Source of the DNA: Scenedesmus sp. ARA3
Taxonomy: Eukaryota; Chlorophyta; Chlorophyceae; Sphaeropleales; Scenedesmaceae
Direction: 5' to 3'
DNA: 64,000 nt
Assembly (NCBI GenBank): GCA_004335835.1
Contig: RWJK01001719.1
Location: forward strand, 124,001-188,000
The notes under the pieces were generated by a model, which was not told the origin of the DNA, did not search any database, and saw only the letters and a list, made by a program, of their open reading frames with translations. This document shows positions 24,879 through 38,109 of this stretch, in pieces. Each line of letters starts with the position of its first letter. The first letter of the stretch is position 1. The translations under genes and the position numbers were made by a program.

Positions 24879-27289
24879 TGCAAGGAGTAGAGCACAACAG
24901 CGGCAGCAGGCATGCTGCACAGCAAGCAATGTGATGGGTTTTCTGCTAGCCCAGCGTTTGCTGTGACAACGTGTGGAGTGCAGGCGCGTATGCTGACAGC
25001 AAGATGACATATGGAAGCACACAAGCAGGATAGCAAGCAACTCAACTGGGACAGCCAAACCAACACACCAGCATGTGTGTCAGCTTGGGCCGCTGGTTCA
25101 GGCTGCGGCAGCACCTCAGCGGCTGATGCGCTTGGGTGTGTTCCAGCAATATGTACTATGTTTGTCACAGTATGAGGTGCACGTGTGTTTCACAGTATGA
25201 GGTGCATGCGTGTTCGTACAGGTTTTCCTAACAGTGTCCAGTTACTGTATGCATTCATGCAGTACATGGCTGGCGTGGCTGTGAGCAGCAGCCAGGGTGT
25301 GGTGACATTTGTTGCCAATCACCCGTGCAACGTTGCTTGCCAGGTGTCAAGGCTCTTTGCACGCTGTCCCTTGCTACGGGCCGTGTGTAGCTACGACTAG
25401 CAGCAACAGTGTCTTGGCTTTGACAAGCAGTGCCGGCAAAGTGCTTTTGCTGTTGTAGATGGCTGCGCAAGTTTTCACAGATAACATGCTGGAAATTATG
25501 ACGGCTGCGTGCATGCTCTCTGCACTGCTTTGTTCCAGACTGGCCACATTTGCAAGCAAGACAACGCGGCGTCAGCGGCAGCTGGCCACTGTGCTGACAA
25601 ATAGCATGCATGCTGCCAGCAGTATGTGCAGCTGAACGGGCTTCAGTGACGCCGGCGACACACATCATCATCATCATGTTACGCATCAAGCCGGCGACAC
25701 ACGGAAAAGTAAGGCAGTCCCAGCCCGTCAGTCAGCGTACGGTGGTAGGCCACCTGTTTGAGCAGTGTCATTACGTGGGTGCGCTCAGCCCCATTGACAG
25801 CAGCCGCTCGCACTGGGGATGTCAGCACGGTGTGCGTAGTCTCATGCACACTTTGCATGAACTGCGCAGTTCCTTGAAGCAGGGCGCTGCAGCTGCAGCG
25901 GTACGACAGGCGATGGGCCATAGCAGCACATCATTTGATATCATCATGATATTCATGATGAATGATGCTACACCTAGTCATGCCGGGCATACGACGAATG
26001 ATATCGCAGCCTTGGCGGTCAACGGGCAACCACCTTATGCACCAACGTTCAACTCCACCATGCTGACGGCGTGCGGCATCAGCAGCACTCATTGGCAGGC
26101 AGGCACAGCACCTGCCATGCCCAACACAAGTCAGTCGAGTGCGCTACTGCTGCATTGCCATTAGTTGCAGTGCCTCCAATAAACACCATCAGCACTGGCA
26201 TTGACCCAGTCAGTGCATGTCGCAGCACACTCAACATCGGCACCGGCCGCGGCTGCTGGCGCTACCAGCTGCTCGCACTACTGGCTGCGTTGCCACTGGA
26301 CGCTGAACAGTAGTGCCAGCAGCCGCAGCCGGTGCCGATGTTGAGTGTGCTGCGACATGCACTGACTGAGCAGTGCTGCACCTGCCAGGGTCTCAGCAAA
26401 TTGACCCGCATACAGCAGAAAGGGCTCGACTGACTACCACTACATGCAGCTGCAAGCTGCAGCCGTCATAAATTTGATGGGTACCAACCAGAACAAGAAA
26501 CCTCAATTCACTGTGGAAAACACACATGCAGCAGTATAATTTGCTCGGTAATCTGCCAGCAGTCCACTGTGCTTGCTGATAACTTCTTGCGCAATGCAAC
26601 ACACAGCGTCAAACACGCAACAGCATTGCATTTTCATGCATCGTGGATCGCCCACCACAATGTCTGTTGTGTGGGTGGTCACAGCAGGCAACCTTGTGCA
26701 CTCTGTCAATGTATTTTGCCGGCTGTTCACTGCTGTCCAAGCTAGGCACAGCAGCACCACATCATGATGGCGCAACAATCAGAAATCAAACGGATCACAC
26801 CAAGAGAGATCACAGACAGATCAAATGCATGCGCAGCAGAATCCTACAGCAGTACTGTGCAACTCAAATACAAGGTCTGCTGGCACTGTCGACACCTAGG
26901 TGTCAGGCCTGACTGCAACAGCAGCCCCCAAGCAGCTGCTTCAGCACGACTAGCGCTTTGCTGGCGCCCAAATTGAGAGACGCAGGCTGCATGGTCATCT
27001 TTGAGCAAGTGATCTTGCACACCTGGCATGCACATGCCATGCAACATGGGTTTGTTAGCCTAGATATCGTCTCCAATGAATGCTGCACAAATGTGCACCA
27101 GAAGGGATGTGAAGCATGCAGGCTGGAATTAACTTGACAATGCACAACTTACAACCCAAACAAGCAGACATACTGCACAAGGCACATCAACACATGACCC
27201 ATACTCACTAAAAACTGAAAACTCCATCCACGCAGTCGTGTCTCGCCAAACCAGCAGCAGACACTACTGTCTGCCACAACAATGTGGCT
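24879..27289. other. Convergent intergenic region with a long inverted repeat
   Basis: No supported protein gene. It contains the inverted repeat at 26207-26368, a short tandem duplication TCACAGTATGAGGTGCA at about 25165-25205, and a GCCGGCGACACAC motif repeated at 25651 and 25690. The 3' UTRs of MYND-B and of the ABCG gene should lie at its ends. Confidence 0.55.
26207..26368. repeat. Near-perfect inverted repeat, 54-nt arms; candidate hairpin RNA locus
   Basis: Arm 26207-26260 and arm 26315-26368 are reverse complements over 54 bases with one mismatch (C opposite A at arm position 41). They are separated by 54 bases whose ends can also pair (GCACTACTG with CAGTAGTGC). The fold is of the size and perfection seen in Chlamydomonas small-RNA precursors. 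It could equally be a young foldback element. No terminal duplication or coding capacity was seen. Confidence 0.9.
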
Positions 27290-27626
27290 TCATTCCTGCG
27301 CCTTGCGGGACACCTTCCATCGCACCAGCAGCAGCACCAGCAGCCGGCAGACCAGCCCCAGCCCAAACAGCACCGCAAACGCCGTCCATTTCTGAGGCCC
27401 ACATTCCTGCGCCAGCAGCTGCGGCCTGCTCTGGAACTGCCAGAGCTGCGTCAGCGCAGCAACAGCAGCAGCAGCAGACTGCTCGCCGCTGCTGCTGCCG
27501 GCCGCAGTGCTGTTGCGGTACGCGGCGGCTGCGGCGGCTGCCATTGCGTCCGCGCGCTGAGCGCTGCGCATGGCGGCCCAGTCGAGCACGTTGGAGTCTT
27601 CAGCAGCTGATGAGTTGCTGTTGTCT

Positions 27627-27709
<83 letters not shown>

Positions 27710-29765
27710 GAGCAGGCTGCATGCGCCCGAAGCCAGCAGCACAAGGTGAGCAGCAGGCAGCTGGCAGTGATACCGCACACCTGCAGTCAAAAACTGAGCA
27801 ACGCTGCCACCAACAGCCCACTGCTCCTGCCGCCCCGTCTCCTGCAGTCAGAATCGCAGCCAGCGCGCACGTTCTGGCCTCACTCCTGCAGGTAAGGTGC
27901 ATCCACCAGCCCATCATCCCTCTGCCCTAAGACCCCTGCAGGCCGCCGCTCACCTCCTGCAGTCAGAATAGCAGCCAGCGCGCGTGCTCTGTCATCCGCG
28001 CCGCCTTCAGATGAGCCAGACTGCAGTGCCACCAGCAGGCGCGGGTCAAGGCCGCAGTAGCCCAGCTGAGCAAGGAAGGCTGCTGTGGCTGGTGCGGCCT
28101 CGGAACTGGCCGGCACCAGCCAGCTGATGTACAGCGCCTGCAACGCCCACCTGCGTCAAATGACACGTTACATAACACAGCGGCAAGGGGCGTCAGTGGG
28201 CACAAGCGGGCACCAGCCAGCTGATGTACAGCACCTGCAGCGCCCACCTGCACAAAATGACACGTTACATAACACAGCGGCAAGGGGCGTTAGCGGGCAC
28301 CAGCCAGCTGATGTACAGCGCCTGCAATGCCCACCTTCAGGGGCAGTGGTGCATGCAGTAGGCAGGAACATTCAAGATGCATGTCAAGTTGCCAGCTGAT
28401 GTACAGCGCCTGTAGCGCCCACATAGGGTGGTCAGCGAGCAAAATAGGGGTGGAGCAGATGCACTGTCAGATGCATTGTGTGCATGCCAGGGTCGACACC
28501 CTCGCCATGCAGTGTCAACACGCACAGCACGGCTGCGTCGATAACACAGCCTGCACATTGAGGCAGCAAAAGCCACAAAGCTTTACTTGATTCGCACTGC
28601 AGCAGCCCCCACCTGGTGTAGCTGATGTAGTTGAGCCAGGCCAGGGGGTTGGCCAGTGGCAGCTGCCACATCTTTGGTGCCACGCCGTTGGCCACGCCAC
28701 CCAGCAGCAGCGCCACGGCAAGGCCCGCCACCAGCGACTGCTTGGGCGCAATAGCCAGCGACACCTGACGGCAGCAGCAGCAGCAGCAGCAGCAGCAGCG
28801 GCGGCGGCAGCAGCAGCATGCATTGTCCAGGTTGGATCTGCCAGCAGCACCACCACAGCAAGGCCAGCCACCAGCAACTGCTTCGGCGCGATGGCCAGCG
28901 ACACCTGGCGGCAGCAGCAGTGGCATCATGCAGCATGCAGGTGACAAGTTGCGTCTGCCAGTGGCATTGCTTGGATGGTAGGTGTCTGCCGAACCGTCCT
29001 GCAGCTGCAAGCATGCACATGCACATGCTACTTGCAGGCAAATGCAGACTTGCCAGGCAGCCCAGGTCACTCCTGCAACTGCCCACAACCACACAGGCAG
29101 CACCAGTACTATCAGGCCTCCCCGCGCACTGCCGACCCTCACAACGTAGCCGCAACCAACTCACCAGGTAGCCCAGGCTGCTGGTGTACCAGCCCACCAG
29201 CGCCAGGCTGCTGTAGTACGTGGCCACATGCACTGCTGACACCAAACCCTGAAACCCTACACCCCACCCCCTAGACCCCCATACCGTTGCACCCTAGGCC
29301 TCATCCCACTCACCAGGTAGCCCAGGCCGCTCATGTACCAGCCCTCCAGCGTCAGGCTGCTGTAGTGAGTAGCGGCAGATGTCGCTGCACCCTGCTCAAC
29401 CTCCAGAACCCTAAAACCCTAAAACCCCAGCTGCTGCGCCTCACCAAGTATCCCAAACCGCTCGTGTACCATCCCACCAGCGCCAGGCTGCTGTAGTGAG
29501 TGGCCAAATGCACTGACGACACGTGGCCCGGAAACTTAAAACCCTACACCCAAAAACCCTAAGCCAAACTTCACTCACCAGGTAGCCCAAGCCGCTGGTG
29601 TACCAGCCGACCAGCGCCAGGCTGCTGTAGTAGGTGGCCGCACTCACGCTGGGCAGTGTGAGCACGTACAGCCACGCAAACATGAGCGCAGGCGCCAGCA
29701 GCAGCCCCAGCAGGTCAAACAGCTGGTGGCCCAGCACCCAGGCAGTGACGCTCACGCCGCCCTGC

Positions 29766-29856
<91 letters not shown>

Positions 29857-29992
29857 TTAGCAGCAGCAGCATTAGCAGGGAGCAGCGTTAGCAGCAGCAG
29901 CGCTAGCAGCAGCAGCAGCAGCAGTGTTAGCAGCCCCAGCAGGTCGAACAGCTGGTGGCCTAGCACCCAAGCAGTGACGCTCACGCGGCCCT

Positions 29993-30039
<47 letters not shown>

Positions 30040-30718
30040 GTTAGCAGCCCCAGCAGGTCAAACAGCTGGTGGCCCAGCACCCAGGCAGTGACGCTCACGC
30101 CACCCTGCGGCAGCGGCAGGAGCAGCAGCAGCAGCAGCGGTGTTAGCAGCCCCAGCAGGTCAAACAGCCGGTGGCCCTGCACCCAAGCCGTTAGGCTCAC
30201 GCCGCCCTGCAGCAGCAGCAGCAGCAACAGCAGCAGGTATAAGTAGCCCGGCTTGGAGTGTCACCAAGCCTGCCCAGGTGCCCTGGGGCTGCAACTGGCT
30301 CCCCTGCTGCAGGAAGAGTCGACGCTCAGAACTGTAACTGTTTTTGCCAGCACACAGCCTAAGCAACATAACCCTACCATGTGAATACAGCATGCCGTAA
30401 CTGCTGTTGCCAGCACAAGCGCACAACACCATAAATCTACCACATGATTACTGCATATCACCGCCCACCTGGCTCTCCTGCTGCAGGAACAGGTGGCGCT
30501 CAAGGCCACAGCCGTTGCCACCAGCACACAGACAATACAACATAATTCCACCGCGTGACTACTGCATGCATCACCGCCCACCTGGCTCTCCTGCTGCAGG
30601 AAGAGGTGTCGCTCGCTGCCGTAGCTGTTGGTGCTGCGCGCCAGCGCCATGCAGCCGTACGCCAGCTGCGTGATGAGCAGCCACAGCAGAGACTCCCCGG
30701 GGCTGGCCAGGTGGCCCT

Positions 30719-30751
<33 letters not shown>

Positions 30752-31795
30752 GCAGCAGCAGCAGCGTATGAGCAGCAGCAGTGGCAGCGCTGTCTGCCAC
30801 ATGCTACTGCCAGCTACCTGTGTGCTGCGGCCGTATCCATGCACATGCATATGCACATGCACATGTCCATGTACATGCTTGCTGCCAGGCACATGTGTGC
30901 TGTGTGGTCCCTCTGCGGCCCTGCCCCTCTCACCTGCGCAGCGCCCAGCGCCAGCCCCAGCAGAGCCATCAGCAGCAGGTCAGTCATCTCCACCACCACC
31001 ACCATCAGCAGCATCAGAATTCATGCCCTGTGTACTAAACCCTCCCTCACCTGCGCAGCGCCCAATGCCAGGCCCAGCAGTGCCGTCAGCAGCAGGTCAG
31101 TCATGAGGTTCTGCCGCGATGACACCCACTTGCGCCCGCAGCGCACCACCACCACCCACAGCTGCTCGCGCACACCCGGCAGCTGCCGCGCAGATGCCAG
31201 CGCAGCAGCAGCTGCAGCACTGCTGCTGCTAGCGCCTGTCACTTGCCGGTTAGTACTGCCTGCCCCAGGCAGCTGCTTGGGTCCTGCGCTGAGCTTGGCA
31301 TCTGCATCTGTACTTGCATTTAGTGCTGTTGATGGTGATAAGGATTTGCGCATGTAATTGAGCTCCTCTGTGGGTGTGGCCACACGATGCAGCGCTTTGA
31401 CAGGCTGACTGTTTTGCTTCCAACCCTGCTGCTGCTGCTGCTGCTGCTGCCGTATCTGCTGGTCTTGCTGCCGCTGGTCTTGCTGAGACACAGCAGCCAT
31501 ACCCTGCTGCTCATCTTGCTGCTGCTGCTGCTCCATCTGCTGCTGCAAATGCTGCAGCAGGATGATGTCACCCAGGTCGCGCAGCGTGCGGGCCTCCCCA
31601 AGGCCTGACGGCTGAACCCTGCTGGCCTGTGGCTGCAGAGGGTGTAGCTGGTGCACGCTGGGGTTTAGCTGGTGTACGCTGGGGTTGAGCTGCGGCTTGC
31701 TGGGCGAATGTACACTGGGATTTATGCACACATCACCCTCGTGTGCTGCTGCAGAGAGCACCATAGACAGCACCCCACCCAGCGCCGACTGCCGC

Positions 31796-31826
<31 letters not shown>

Positions 31827-32462
31827 TCCCAAAGCTCGCATCCTCTCCCCACTGCTGCTGCTGCTGCTGCTCGTGGTTGGTTGCTGCAGCTGGCGATCCG
31901 GGTTGTGAGCTCGGGCTAATGCTACCTGCCCTGCTGGCGCTAGCCAATGCCTCACCACCACCAGGCACTGCCCCCCTGGCTGCATTCAGTGCTACTGCTT
32001 GCTCCACAAAGCGCCGCAGCACTGGGTTGATTGGCCCTGCAGATCCAACCCTGGCTGTCATTGATTGTGCCCTGCCAGGCATTGATTGCGGCCCATTTGT
32101 GGTTTGCTGGGAGCCCTGGCCCTGCTGCACGTGGTTTAGTGCTGCCTGCCAGCGGCCGCGAGTGTGGTTTTGCCGGGGCGACGGCAGCTGCCGCTGCTGC
32201 TGCTGCTGCTGCTGCTGCTGAGGGACGCTGATGTTCAGCAGCTGCTGCCGCATCCACTGCTGCTGCCGCTGCTGCTGCATGATGGACCCAACACCGTACA
32301 AGCTGCTGCGGCCAGCAGCAGCAGCAGCTGCAGGTGGGTGCAGCGCAGAGTCGGGACTTGTTGCAGCAGCAGCACTCCTGGCATCGCTGCCAGCGGCAGC
32401 ACTTGGCGCTCTGAAGGGACTAGCAGCAGCAGCGGCAGCAAACGGAGTCGAAACTGGCGATC

Positions 32463-32494
<32 letters not shown>

Positions 32495-33862
32495 GTGAGG
32501 CTGCAGGGTGATGCTGCAACTGGGGGCAGCACGTCATCAGAATTTGACATCGTTGAACTTTGCTGCAAGTATGTTGCAAACACAGACTGATCGCCGGCCA
32601 TGTCACCATCTGGTGCTGCCACTCCCCACTCATCAACGCCGCCTGCCTCAGCACCCGCTGGTGCTGCTGCTGCTGCTGCTGCTGCTGCAGCAGCAGGCCA
32701 TTGTCCATCCTGCAATCGCTGCTGCTGTGCTTCTGGGCTGCCCATCGTCATCCCTGCCGGAGACAGCGGTGGCGATCCCGCCGGGCTCCCCTGGCTTTGT
32801 CCAAGGTTCGTGATCTGGCTGATCTGGCTGATCTGAGGGCTGCAGCTGCCGTGATCTGGATCAGGCGTTGCCGCCGGCAGGCTGATGCCTGCTGCCATGG
32901 CTGCTGCTGTGTGCATGTGGCGCTTGAGCACCTGCATGAACTGCACCTGGCTGATGCACACGCCCGGGGCCATGCCAAAGTCCTCACACAGGCCCTGGAT
33001 GAACGCCTCGTACTGGCCCTGCACAGGTGAAGACGTCAATGTGGGAGGTTTGGATACGTTGACGACAGATGCTGCATACATGAACAGACAAGAAAAGAAT
33101 GACGCACACATGCAACTTATGTTTGCTGGCATGGTGATCTCTTAGAGACATACAGCACTCCACATCTATTTCAGCCGGCCCCTCAAGCCAGCCTCAGCCC
33201 AGAAGCCCAGGAGGCCTTGCAAGCGGCACACCCTGAAATGCATGGTGCATGTATACTTTGAGATATCACACATGAAACAGTACCATATACGTGCTAAGCC
33301 ACAAGGAAACTGACAAAACATAGCGTTTCAGTGACTCGATGTCACACCTTTGTGAGCCAGTCCCTGAGGCCAGCCTCAGCCCAGAAGCCCAGGAAGCCCT
33401 CATACGTCAGCACGCTGTCATCACCACCCTCCTCAACATCATCACTGCCCATGGACTGCCCAACACCCGCCAGGCCGCCCCTCACAGCGCCGCTGCTGCT
33501 GCTGAGGCGGCGCCGGCGCTGCAGTTTTACCGCTGCTGCTGCCGCATTGGCTTTGCTGTCCACCAGCAGGGAGAACTTGGAGCGCAGTGCCTGCAGATCG
33601 CGTGGCCTCCAGGGCCAGTCTATGGGTGTGGCTGGTGGCTGTGCTGCAATGAGGGCCTGCAGCAGCAGCTCCTGCTGCTCCGGCGGCTGCTGCTGCTGCT
33701 GGCTCACCCTGCGGCAGTTACGGAGATTGGTTATTGTTACAAATCTTTTAGTAACAGGTTGGCGCACGTCGACATCAGACCGGCTTACGCAGACATGCTG
33801 CCTGCACTGCAATCAACACCAGGCCATGCACAACAAGCCATGCGCATGTTGTGTTGCTTAAT

Positions 33863-33898
<36 letters not shown>

Positions 33899-35986
33899 CT
33901 GTGGCCTCACCAGATGTCGCCGCAGCGCTTCCAGAGCGCAGCCAGCTCCGAGGGGATGAAGTCGGCATCACCAGGCCGCGACACCACGCCTGCGGCAGCA
34001 GCAGCAAACACACGGAATACACATCACCCTTATGTCTCTTGTGTGCAGCCACAGGTGCTGCCCTAAAAGTCCATATCTCACCTGCTGTTGGATGATATTG
34101 AGTCGTCTCACTTGCCGTTGGGTGACATCACATTCTCTCACCCGCTGGCACACCGCATCCTCTCATCCATTCTCTCACCTGCCGTGACATCCAGCAGGAA
34201 GTCTGCCGCATTTTCATTGGGCTGTAGGAAGAAGCCCAGGAAGGCCATGTAGGGCAGCGCCAGATGCTGCCACATAACACAGCATTCCTCTCACCTGCCG
34301 TAATCCAAACAACCATTCTCTCACCTGCCGAAACATCCAGCAAGAATTCTGCCACAAGCTCTCCATGTGGCGAGAAGAAGCCCTGGAAGGCTAAACAAGG
34401 CAGTGCCGGGTTCTGCTACACAAAACCACATTCTGTCACCTGCCATTATGTATAATAACATTCTCTCACCTGCCGTGACATCCAACAGAAAGTCTGCCGC
34501 ATTCTCTCCGGGTGGAGGGAAGAAGCCCAGGAAGGCCATGTAGGGCAGCGCCAGGTGCTGCGGGCCGGCATACGCCACGTGCCCGCCGCCGCTCAGCAGC
34601 AGGCAGCTGTCAAACATATTGAAGATGGAGCACCTGGCAGCAGCAGCAGCAGCAGCAGCAGAAGCAGCAGCAGAAGCAGGTTGAAGCATGCTGCATTGCT
34701 CGGACATCCATGCTGCTACCTCTGTTTGCTGGCAGGGCCAGGCGTGCTTGCCAGCCACCGATGCAGGCAGGAAGACAAACGGCACTTACAAGCCAGCAGT
34801 GACTCGCACCCAACGCGTTCTGCAGCAGCCGCAGCCGCCGCAGCAGCAGCACCTGGCTACACAACGCCCCTCGCACCTGGGCTGGTGCATCACCGCGATC
34901 ACGTTCATGCCGCGCGCCGCACTTTGTTTTAGCGCGCCCACCACATCAGCCGCCACGGCAGCATCTAACCCAGATGTAGGCTCGTCCAGCCACAGCAGGC
35001 AGGGCCGCGCCACCAGCTCCACGCCAATCGCGGCGCGGCGGCGCTGCCCGCCGCTGACAAAGCGCTGGCTGGCGCAGCCCACCACCTGCATGGGAACAAG
35101 TGCAAGCAAAAGCAAGCAGAGGCACATGTGTGAGGTGGGTGTTTGGCTCGCTCCGCTGATCGGAATCAGCCCACCGCCTGCGGTGTGAGGTGGGTGGGTG
35201 GAGCAACATGTATGTGGGCTCATCCAGCCACAGCAGGCAGGGCCGCGCCACCAGCTGCACACCAATTGCGGCGCGGCGGCGCTGCCCGCCGCTCACAAAG
35301 CGCTGGCTGGCGCAGCCCACCACCTGCGGTGTGTGCATGGTGTGCACATGCAGCGTGGCGGCGGTGATGGTGGTGGTGGGGCAGATGCGCGTGTGTCGCT
35401 TGCCGTGACAATCGCTGTTGTGGTGTGTGACAGTGCTGTGTGAAGCCGGTTGTGGTGAGGTGTGGTGGCCAAAGTCTGGTCATGCAACACAGCACAGAGA
35501 TGCAACCAGACAGGGCGACTCCAGCGACAGTGATGACTGTACAGTAATCAAGGCAGGCAGGGGGCAGCAGCGAGCAGGTTGAATGCGTGCAGGAACCACA
35601 CCGGACGCTGCTTTTGAACAAGTGCAGAGGCAGTGAGTGCAGCATGCAAGGGAGGAAGCCAGTGCAGCTGCCAGCAGCAGCAGCTGCTGCAACCACTCAC
35701 CTGGTGCTGCACGTTGCTCAGTGCCATCAGCGTAAGCACCTCATCCACTGCTGCCTGCACCTCACGGGAGCGCGCACGCAGGTGCACTCGCTTGCCCCCG
35801 GATGCACTCCTGCTGCTGACGCTGCTGCTGCTGCTGATGCCCTGAGCACCAGCCATGCCTGCGCTGCTGCTGCGGCAGCTGCACAGCTGCAGCAGGTTGC
35901 GGCAGCTGCTGCAGCTGCCTTGTGAGCGGCTGCTGTGGGGGAGCCTCAGGCGGGCAGCAATCTGCAGGTTCTCAAGCACCTGCAAT

Positions 35987-36031
<45 letters not shown>

Positions 36032-37278
36032 GCAGCAGCAGCAGCAGGAATGCATTTGTCTCTTGACACCACCCCAACCAGCATCTGTGCCAGCCAGGTC
36101 AAATGCCTGTGCAGGAACCCAACTGAACCCTGCCTTTCAATCATTGAAGAGAGCTGCAGCTGTTGGTCTGTTACATGACACATGGCAAAGATGCTCACAT
36201 TGTTGGCACTGTACTGCTGCTGTGCGGCAGGTGAGAGGCAAGGCACATGGCTGACTGTTACAGATGCCGTTGCATAACACACAGCCAGCATCCAGCACAG
36301 CTGTCCTCACACTGAGGGCTTTCCCAATTACAAGATCACAAAGATGTCTAGTTGCAATATATATGGACGTATCAATGGAACAAACACAACAGCATTGCCT
36401 CACCGTGAGGCTCTCATGCAGCAGGTCAAACTGGGGCACAAAGCCGGTGATGTGCGCCACCTCACACGCAGGCAGCAGCCCACTGCAACCGCCACCCCCA
36501 GCAGCAGCAGCAGCAGCAGCTGCAGCAGCAGCCCCAGGCCCAACAGCAGCAACAGCAGCAGCCCCAGGCCCAGCAGCAGCAGCAGCAGCAGCCCCAGGCC
36601 CAGCACTGCCTGACAGTGCAGCTGTAGCATCAGCAGTGCTGCTGCTGCTGCTGCTGCTGCTGACGAGCACGCTGATGTCACCCCAGACCCTGCTGCTGGG
36701 CAGTCTGCCTGACAGCGCCTTGCACAGCGAGGTCTTGCCGCTGCGGGACAGCAGGCGGCAGCAGCAACAGAAGCATGCATCGAGAGCAAGGTTTGTGGGC
36801 ATGGGCTTGCAGCAGCAGCAGCAGCAGCAAAGGTTCATTGCACAGCGAGGTCTTGCCGCTGCGGGGCAGCAGCACAACAGTAGCACGCTACGTTCACAGG
36901 ACTGTCCGGCACAGATGCGCAGTCTTGCAGCAGCAGCAGCAGCAGCATGCAGTTGCCTGCCCCCTGTTGGCAGGTGGCCGGCTTGTTGCCGGCAGTCCTT
37001 GTTACATCAACTTGCAGCAGGCAGCATACACAAACAGCGAACTGCCACAGGGGAAAACACAGACATCACATGCACTAGCAATGCTGCTAAAATGTGGGCT
37101 GCAGCGCGTAGATGCACGATACGCCTGTCAGCAGAGGCGATGAAAGGTCTACGGTTGATTTTGACATCAGAATATTGCATACAGCCAGGCGCATGCTGTC
37201 TGGGATCAGCAGCCCACTCACCAGCCGCTGGGACCCATGACTGCATGCAGCTGCGAGTGCACAAAGCGCCCGCTGACA

Positions 37279-37310
<32 letters not shown>

Positions 37311-37916
37311 AAAGACAGCAGTGCATATGCAATTGGCACGGGGTTTCCATGACAGAAGGCCACCGCTACAGCTGCGTCATGCTTGTGCCGGATGATGCAC
37401 TTTCCACAGTGTTGTTATGGATTCTGCTGTTGAGCTGCACGCAGGTGATGCGAATGGTACGACGTTGAGGCGTACATGAGCAACAGCATACTGCCCAGCC
37501 ACGTATGTGACAGGTGCATATTAATTTTGCCAAACACATCGTGCACCGCTTAGCACAATTGCCTGACAAAAACAAAAGAGCTGACAGCAGCTGCTCATGC
37601 ACTCCGTCATCCTCACCTGGCACGATGAAGGTGGCACCTGCAGCAGCAGCAGCATCCAGGTCGGGACCGCTGCCAGCAGCAGCTGCGTCCTCCTGTTGCT
37701 GCTGCTGCTGCTGCTGCTGCTGACCTTGCCCGTCCGCTGCTGCTGCAGCTGCTGCTTCACGACGCCAACACAGCCCTGCCAGCTGAGCCCCTAAACCTCT
37801 CTTCAGAGGCCTATCAGACACCAATACGTTGCGGAACACCAAAGTGAGCTGAGGACTGATGGAGAGTGCTGAATTGGATCCACCACCAGCAGCAGCAGCA
37901 GCATGCTGTGTTGGGC

Positions 37917-37957
<41 letters not shown>

Positions 37958-38078
37958 GAGTCAGGCGTGCTGGCTGCCCATGCACTGTCTGGCCGGGATG
38001 CGAGACCCTTTTCAACATCCACATCTTCAAAGTGTACTGCTCGCCTGCTTGCCGGGCTAGTGATGAGGCGCTGCTGCT

Positions 38079-38109
<31 letters not shown>

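Noticed and set aside
29250..29563. Chromosome end or subtelomere
   Set aside because: Only a few short interstitial units, with coding exons on both sides.
28105..30213. A second, degenerate ABC transporter gene in tandem
   Set aside because: The repeated blocks are only exon ends within introns of one gene, in local order around each exon, not a second colinear gene.
36264..37352. Long open frame on the plus strand
   Set aside because: It is the antisense shadow of the ABCG exon 36740-36404 and its CAG-rich flanks; triplet repeats keep several frames open on both strands.
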